From: Deltaproteobacteria bacterium RBG_13_61_14 | Lineage (GTDB): Bacteria; RBG-13-61-14 | Assembly: GCA_001797815.1 (NCBI GenBank) | Contig: MGQK01000026.1 | Span: 1 to 9,218 of the forward strand | Direction of reading: 5' to 3' | Length of the DNA stretch: 9,218 bases | Part shown: piece after piece, positions 5,976 to 9,218 of the stretch | Layout of the letters: each line of letters starts with the position of its first letter | Numbering within the stretch: position 1 is the stretch's first letter | Notes under the pieces: generated by a model | What the model was told of the DNA's origin: nothing | Seen by the model: only the letters and a program-made list of their open reading frames with translations | Databases searched by the model: none | Program-made: the position numbers and the translations under genes

Positions 5976-7693
5976 CAGGACCTTTCGACACGTTCTCTCC
6001 CGTCGACCCGGGGGATATCGGCGGACCGCCAGCTGATCACGCCCGAGGGACTCTCCCGGATGACCGTGCACGTCGTGGGCATGTCGTTCCTGCCCTCCAC
6101 GTCGATCGAGACGGTTCCGTCGGTCAGCATGACCGCGTCTGGTATCCGTACGCCCGCCCTGGCACGAACGTACCGGCAGGCATGCTCAAGGGTGACGAGC
6201 TGGGGTTGAGAGGAGGCTATTCCTTCGACGACGCCCCGCAGGATCCGCTCCCAGTTCGCCGGCGCGATGTGCTGGAGGTAGTCCGATTCGTGCGTGAAGA
6301 GCGTCGCAGGTATCAGGCTGCCGAGTGACCGTCGAAGCTGGAGCACACCGTTGTGGATCGTTCGTTCGACGTCATTGTCCGGCGCCCACTCATACCCGCA
6401 GACATCGCGGATCTCCACCAAGCAATTGAACAGCCTCCGGCTGATCGCCGGCATCGTTTCCACCTCGAGCGGATGGGCATAGTACATCGGCATCGAAGTC
6501 CGGGCGGGCCCCGTTCCGCTCGAGCGGAACGGTCCTCCCCTGAGCCAGGGTTCGTCATCCGTGTACGGTGCTCCGGGAGCAATGGGGGTGCCGATGAACT
6601 CGCACCCCATTTCAAGGAGGTGGGGCAGGGCGTTCCTGCCGATTTCGTAGTAGTGGCCGATCGCCATGGCGGAGATCTCGATCCCATGCTTCCTATGCCA
6701 CCGGCGGACCCGGTTGACGTTTGCTCGCATGACGGGATCCGGAAAATCAGTACGCTTGTGATGATCGTAGTAGATCCAGCGCTCCGGCTTCGTGGGATCG
6801 ACCTGACACTCGTTTCCGTTGAAGGCGTGGGGGAACGCGGTTGCTCCACCGCTCCGTGTGTACCTCCTCAGGTTGTCGATTGCCTGGTCGCTCATGTTGT
6901 CCAGGAACAAGCCGAGCCACGGCTTCAAGCCGCAGCGGTTGCACGCGCCGACCCAGTGGAATGGATCGCCGCCCAGGCCGCTGCCGCCCGATCCCCAGAC
7001 ATCATCCACCCTCATGGTGACGAAGGGGGGCATGCCCTGCAGAACGCATGGCTTCCTCGACACCCAAACGATTCCCCTCCACACGAGGTCGTCCATGCCG
7101 GCGATGGGTCCTCTCACTGCATGCGACATCCACGAGGCGTCATTCCACAGCACGACCTTCCCGCCGCCTACGGCCCCGACCTCGAGGATCGACGCGTCGC
7201 CCGTGGAAACGAGAACCGAGCCGTGTCGCAGATGGGCTCCCGCACGGATCTCCACGGGCTCGAGGAGATCGATCCGCTCCCGTGGCTCATGGAGCGCCGT
7301 GATGTAATGCGAGTTGTCGACGATCAGGAAATGCCGTGAAGCTACCGAAAGCCGCCGTGCAGGCACGATCACATCTGCGAACACACCCGACCACGTCATG
7401 AGGGTAGGGTCGAAGCAGATCAGGCCGGCGCCCTTGACTACCTCCCCCGCGATCAGATGCATGAAGCCGGCGTCTCCGATGCCGGCGAGGAGTGACGCGT
7501 GGCCGACGAGGTAGACGCCGTGTCCGACCACCGTGCCGGGATCGGGAGGCGCGCCGATGTCGATCTCAATGTAAGGAAAGCCGAAGTGGTCGAGGTAAGG
7601 CTGCACACGCCGGACGTATTCGTTGAAAAACTCGGAGCGGGAGTTCAGGAGCACTCCCATCCGGCGCGATGGTCGGTCGACTCCGGGCCTCAT
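5972..7693 (-). CDS. Uncharacterised 573-residue protein: GATase-like N-terminal region plus NodB-deacetylase-like region
   Basis: I cannot name this family. The N-terminal part (about 12-215) looks like an alpha/beta flavodoxin- or GATase-like domain: strand MGVLLNS, then VYLVGHASLL, AGLICFDPTL and GKVVLWNDASW, without an evident catalytic Cys. The middle (about 222-475) recalls NodB polysaccharide deacetylases or related TIM-like amidohydrolases: PFVTMRVDDVWG with Asp230/Asp231, ATAFPHAF with His289, YYDHH at 308-312, AIGHYYEIGRN at 344-354 and LFTHESDYLQH with His468. Such paired Asp and spaced His residues could bind a metal. A short beta-rich tail follows (about 515-560). There is no signal peptide or membrane segment, so it should act in the cytoplasm. 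Its ATG overlaps the GH4 stop (ATGA), so the two are translationally coupled and probably act on the same sugar. Met12 is an alternative start with no ribosome binding site. A deacetylase or esterase role is inference. Confidence 0.85.
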   Translation of the reverse strand: MRPGVDRPSRRMGVLLNSRSEFFNEYVRRVQPYLDHFGFPYIEIDIGAPPDPGTVVGHGVYLVGHASLLAGIGDAGFMHLIAGEVVKGAGLICFDPTLMTWSGVFADVIVPARRLSVASRHFLIVDNSHYITALHEPRERIDLLEPVEIRAGAHLRHGSVLVSTGDASILEVGAVGGGKVVLWNDASWMSHAVRGPIAGMDDLVWRGIVWVSRKPCVLQGMPPFVTMRVDDVWGSGGSGLGGDPFHWVGACNRCGLKPWLGLFLDNMSDQAIDNLRRYTRSGGATAFPHAFNGNECQVDPTKPERWIYYDHHKRTDFPDPVMRANVNRVRRWHRKHGIEISAMAIGHYYEIGRNALPHLLEMGCEFIGTPIAPGAPYTDDEPWLRGGPFRSSGTGPARTSMPMYYAHPLEVETMPAISRRLFNCLVEIRDVCGYEWAPDNDVERTIHNGVLQLRRSLGSLIPATLFTHESDYLQHIAPANWERILRGVVEGIASSQPQLVTLEHACRYVRARAGVRIPDAVMLTDGTVSIDVEGRNDMPTTCTVIRESPSGVISWRSADIPRVDGRERVERSC

Positions 7694-9030
7694 GCGCCGA
7701 AGTGCTTCCGCATCTCAACGTGGAATGGGAGGGCGAGGATCTCGGAACAGAGCTCATCCGCCTGCTCAACGCTGCGGGTCCAGGGATCCATGAGGAGCAT
7801 GTCGACGAGGTATTCCCTCCGTCCGGTCCGGAATGCGGCAAGTTCGAGCTCGACCGGTGCGATGCGATCGCGCGCCAGAAAGGCGAGGACCGGCGCGGGA
7901 AGCTTCCGCGTCGCATGCCCGTGGATACCCCTGGCGTTCACGGTCGCGGGCACCTCGACCTCGAAGTCCCGCGGGACCCCTTCGACGAATCCGCCCGAGT
8001 TCGGAATGTTCACGATCACGGTCCGCTCCACGCCGCAGGCGAGGGCCTCGATGAGGGGTATCATCGGTTCGCCGGAGGTTCCCGGAAGGGCGTCTGAAAT
8101 CCTGACGGAAGGATCGGTGGCGGCGCGATGTATCCCCGAAAGGTTCGCGCGGCCATCGACGATGTACTGGTCGAACCAGCCCGCCGGGTCTTCCCTCCAC
8201 TTGCGCTCGGTGTCGCGGTCCATGTGGTACCAGTAGCCCCAGCTTCCGCCACCCGGGCTGCCCGTGTCGCCGATCGGGAAGACGCCGAACCGCCGGTAGA
8301 GATCGATCGCTTTCGGGCCCATGGGGTGGCAGGGGGGACACGAACGGAAGTACTCCTCGGATTTTTCCTCGATCCATCGATCGAGCAGCGGGAAGACATC
8401 CCTACCGTCGCATGCGAAGCGATTCGACCAGACGAAGTGGTTGACGCCGGGGATCTCGAAGGAGAGCTTCTCGGGGTCGAGACCGAGGACGCTGGCGACA
8501 TCATAGATCCCATGGTAGCCGTGGCACATGCCGACCACTTTCACTCCCCGGTACGTGCGCGAGAGATATGTGGTTCCGGCGAGCACGGGATTGGCCACGA
8601 GCACGAGCCAAGCGTTCGGACAGATGTCGATCATGTCCTGCACGATCGACTCCATCAGGTTGAGCTGGTGGAAGTTGATCCAGAAGGCCTCGTCATGCAT
8701 CACGTGCAGGCTGCCGCCGAACCGGTAGCCCAGCCGATGGGCGATGTCCCATCCTTTCCGCCACTGGTCGTAGTTGGCGACCATGGCGGTGTCGATCACG
8801 AAGTCGGCCCCTTGCAGGGAGTGCCTTCTGTCGAGCGTCGCCTCGATCCTCAGCCTGCTTCCGGACTCCTGCAGGAAGCGGGCGAACAGTCGGTGAACGT
8901 CATCGAGTCGTTCGGCATCGATGTCCATCAGGCAGACGACGCTGTCGGCGAGCCCCGGCGTTCTGCAGAGGTCTTGTACGAGCCGCAGCGAGAAGACGGC
9001 GCTTCCCGCGCCGATGATGCTGATCTTCAC
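7690..9030 (-). CDS. Glycoside hydrolase family 4 enzyme (NAD- and Mn-dependent glycosidase)
   Basis: This 446-residue cytoplasmic protein is a GH4 glycosidase. GH4 enzymes oxidise the C3 hydroxyl with NAD, eliminate the aglycone and add water. Visible features are the dinucleotide-binding start MKISIIGAGSAVFS, the acidic MDIDAERL that ends the second strand, LVANPV at 144-149, Cys169 in GMCHGYHG and His198 in PGVNHF. Cys169 and His198 are the expected Mn ligands. The usual length is about 430-480. The stretch IGDTGSPGGGSWGYWYH replaces the region that carries the catalytic Tyr in classical 6-phospho-glucosidases, placing this in a divergent branch perhaps nearer alpha-galacturonidase-type members. 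I used the GTG at 9030, 6 nt after GAGGAG. The stop overlaps the next ATG. The family is confident; sugar, anomer and phosphorylation state are open. Confidence 0.93.
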   Translation of the reverse strand: MKISIIGAGSAVFSLRLVQDLCRTPGLADSVVCLMDIDAERLDDVHRLFARFLQESGSRLRIEATLDRRHSLQGADFVIDTAMVANYDQWRKGWDIAHRLGYRFGGSLHVMHDEAFWINFHQLNLMESIVQDMIDICPNAWLVLVANPVLAGTTYLSRTYRGVKVVGMCHGYHGIYDVASVLGLDPEKLSFEIPGVNHFVWSNRFACDGRDVFPLLDRWIEEKSEEYFRSCPPCHPMGPKAIDLYRRFGVFPIGDTGSPGGGSWGYWYHMDRDTERKWREDPAGWFDQYIVDGRANLSGIHRAATDPSVRISDALPGTSGEPMIPLIEALACGVERTVIVNIPNSGGFVEGVPRDFEVEVPATVNARGIHGHATRKLPAPVLAFLARDRIAPVELELAAFRTGRREYLVDMLLMDPWTRSVEQADELCSEILALPFHVEMRKHFGA

Positions 9031-9036
9031 ATTCTG

Positions 9037-9042
9037 CTCCTC
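9037..9042 (-). promoter_or_regulatory. Ribosome binding site of the GH4 gene
   Basis: On the minus strand GAGGAG lies 6 nt before the GTG at 9030-9028. It decides this unusual start codon. Confidence 0.75.
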
Positions 9043-9104
9043 GGCGTGCCGCGGGGCGGAAAGCTACCGCACGATTCCTGCTGCTGAGCGCCTCATCTGC
9101 CCGC

Positions 9105-9123
9105 CCCGGGGCTCGACCCCGAG
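9105..9123 (-). other. Small GC-rich hairpin between operon genes
   Basis: On the minus strand CTCGGGGT pairs with GCCCCGGG around a 3-nt CGA loop; the stem is 8 bp with two G-U pairs. It begins 2 nt after the stop of the upstream partial gene and lacks a T-tract, so it is more likely an mRNA-stability or partial attenuation element than a terminator. Confidence 0.45.
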
Positions 9124-9125
9124 TT

Positions 9126-9218
9126 TCAGGCGGCTCGTGCGGCGCGGATGAAGCGATCGGCGGCCGCGCGCAGTTCCTCGTCGCCCGAGAGCACGTTGAT
9201 GCCGAAGCCGGCACCCAG
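9126..9218 (-). CDS. C-terminal fragment of an unidentified gene
   Basis: The last 30 codons of a leftward gene enter from the window edge and end in TGA at 9128-9126, 95 bp before the GH4 start. The visible end reads LGAGFGINVLSGDEEL followed by an Ala/Arg-rich helix. The shape (Gly-rich strand, an S-x-D turn, then a terminal helix) recalls the C-terminus of HpcH/HpaI-type 2-keto-acid aldolases, but 30 residues are too few to assign it. Same strand and short spacing suggest it is in the GH4 operon. No family is claimed. Confidence 0.5.
   Translation of the reverse strand: MGAGFGINVLSGDEELRAAADRFIRAARAA

Noticed and set aside
4941-6071. 376-codon minus-strand frame opposite the PhnP-like gene
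   Set aside because: It is Arg/His/Val-rich low-complexity translation with no motif, antisense to a gene with complete metal-binding motifs.
8128-9087. 319-codon plus-strand frame opposite GH4
   Set aside because: The opposite strand encodes a clear GH4 enzyme. High GC suppresses stop codons on the antisense strand, and the translation shows no motifs.
1-9218. CRISPR array, tRNA, rRNA, insertion sequence or phage signatures
   Set aside because: I saw no regularly spaced repeats, no cloverleaf-like segment, no transposase or integrase motifs, and no terminal inverted repeats.

Overview
The window is a GC-rich stretch of bacterial chromosome carrying a carbohydrate uptake and catabolism locus. 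Nearly all of it is coding; only the divergent intergenic region around 1694-1980 is clearly AT-rich. The solute-binding protein has a signal peptide but no lipobox cysteine, and its mature end starts with a Gly run (WGGGGEK). This fits a diderm with a soluble periplasmic binding protein and recalls spirochaete-type sugar-binding proteins. That taxonomic reading is inference only; no rRNA or marker gene is present.

Layout. (1) 190-843, +: a HAD-family phosphatase related to glucose-1-phosphatase YihX, with its own candidate promoter. It converges on (2) 851-1693, -: a TIM-barrel isomerase/epimerase of the IolI/MocC (2-keto-myo-inositol isomerase) type with all four metal ligands. (3) 1694-1980: a divergent AT-rich control region with candidate promoters in both directions, three copies of a TGGTWATT half-site, and two tiny leader ORFs with good Shine-Dalgarno sequences ahead of the operon. 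(4) 1981-5975, +: an operon encoding a sugar-binding protein, two MalF/MalG-type permeases and a PhnP-like metallo-beta-lactamase-fold hydrolase. A perfect 15-bp hairpin lies between the binding-protein and permease genes, and the later genes overlap at their start/stop codons. No ATPase gene is present. (5) 9218-5972, -: a second operon running towards the first. It holds the tail of an unidentified gene cut by the window edge, a glycoside hydrolase family 4 (GH4) enzyme, and a 573-residue protein of no recognised family with NodB-deacetylase-like motifs. The two operons meet at a shared CTAG that is the stop codon on both strands.

How the parts may work together (inference). The binding protein and permeases import a glycoside, with a shared MsmK-type ATPase encoded elsewhere. 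Inside the cell, NAD- and Mn-dependent GH4 cleaves it through a 3-keto intermediate, and the 573-residue protein, which has no signal peptide, may remove a substituent. The IolI-like isomerase, PhnP-like hydrolase and HAD phosphatase would act on keto-sugar/inosose or phosphorylated products. The substrate cannot be read from the sequence. Inositol- or uronic-acid-containing glycosides are reasonable candidates. The most novel elements are the 573-residue protein coupled to GH4, the PhnP-like enzyme inside a sugar ABC operon, and the leader-peptide and operator architecture of the divergent control region.
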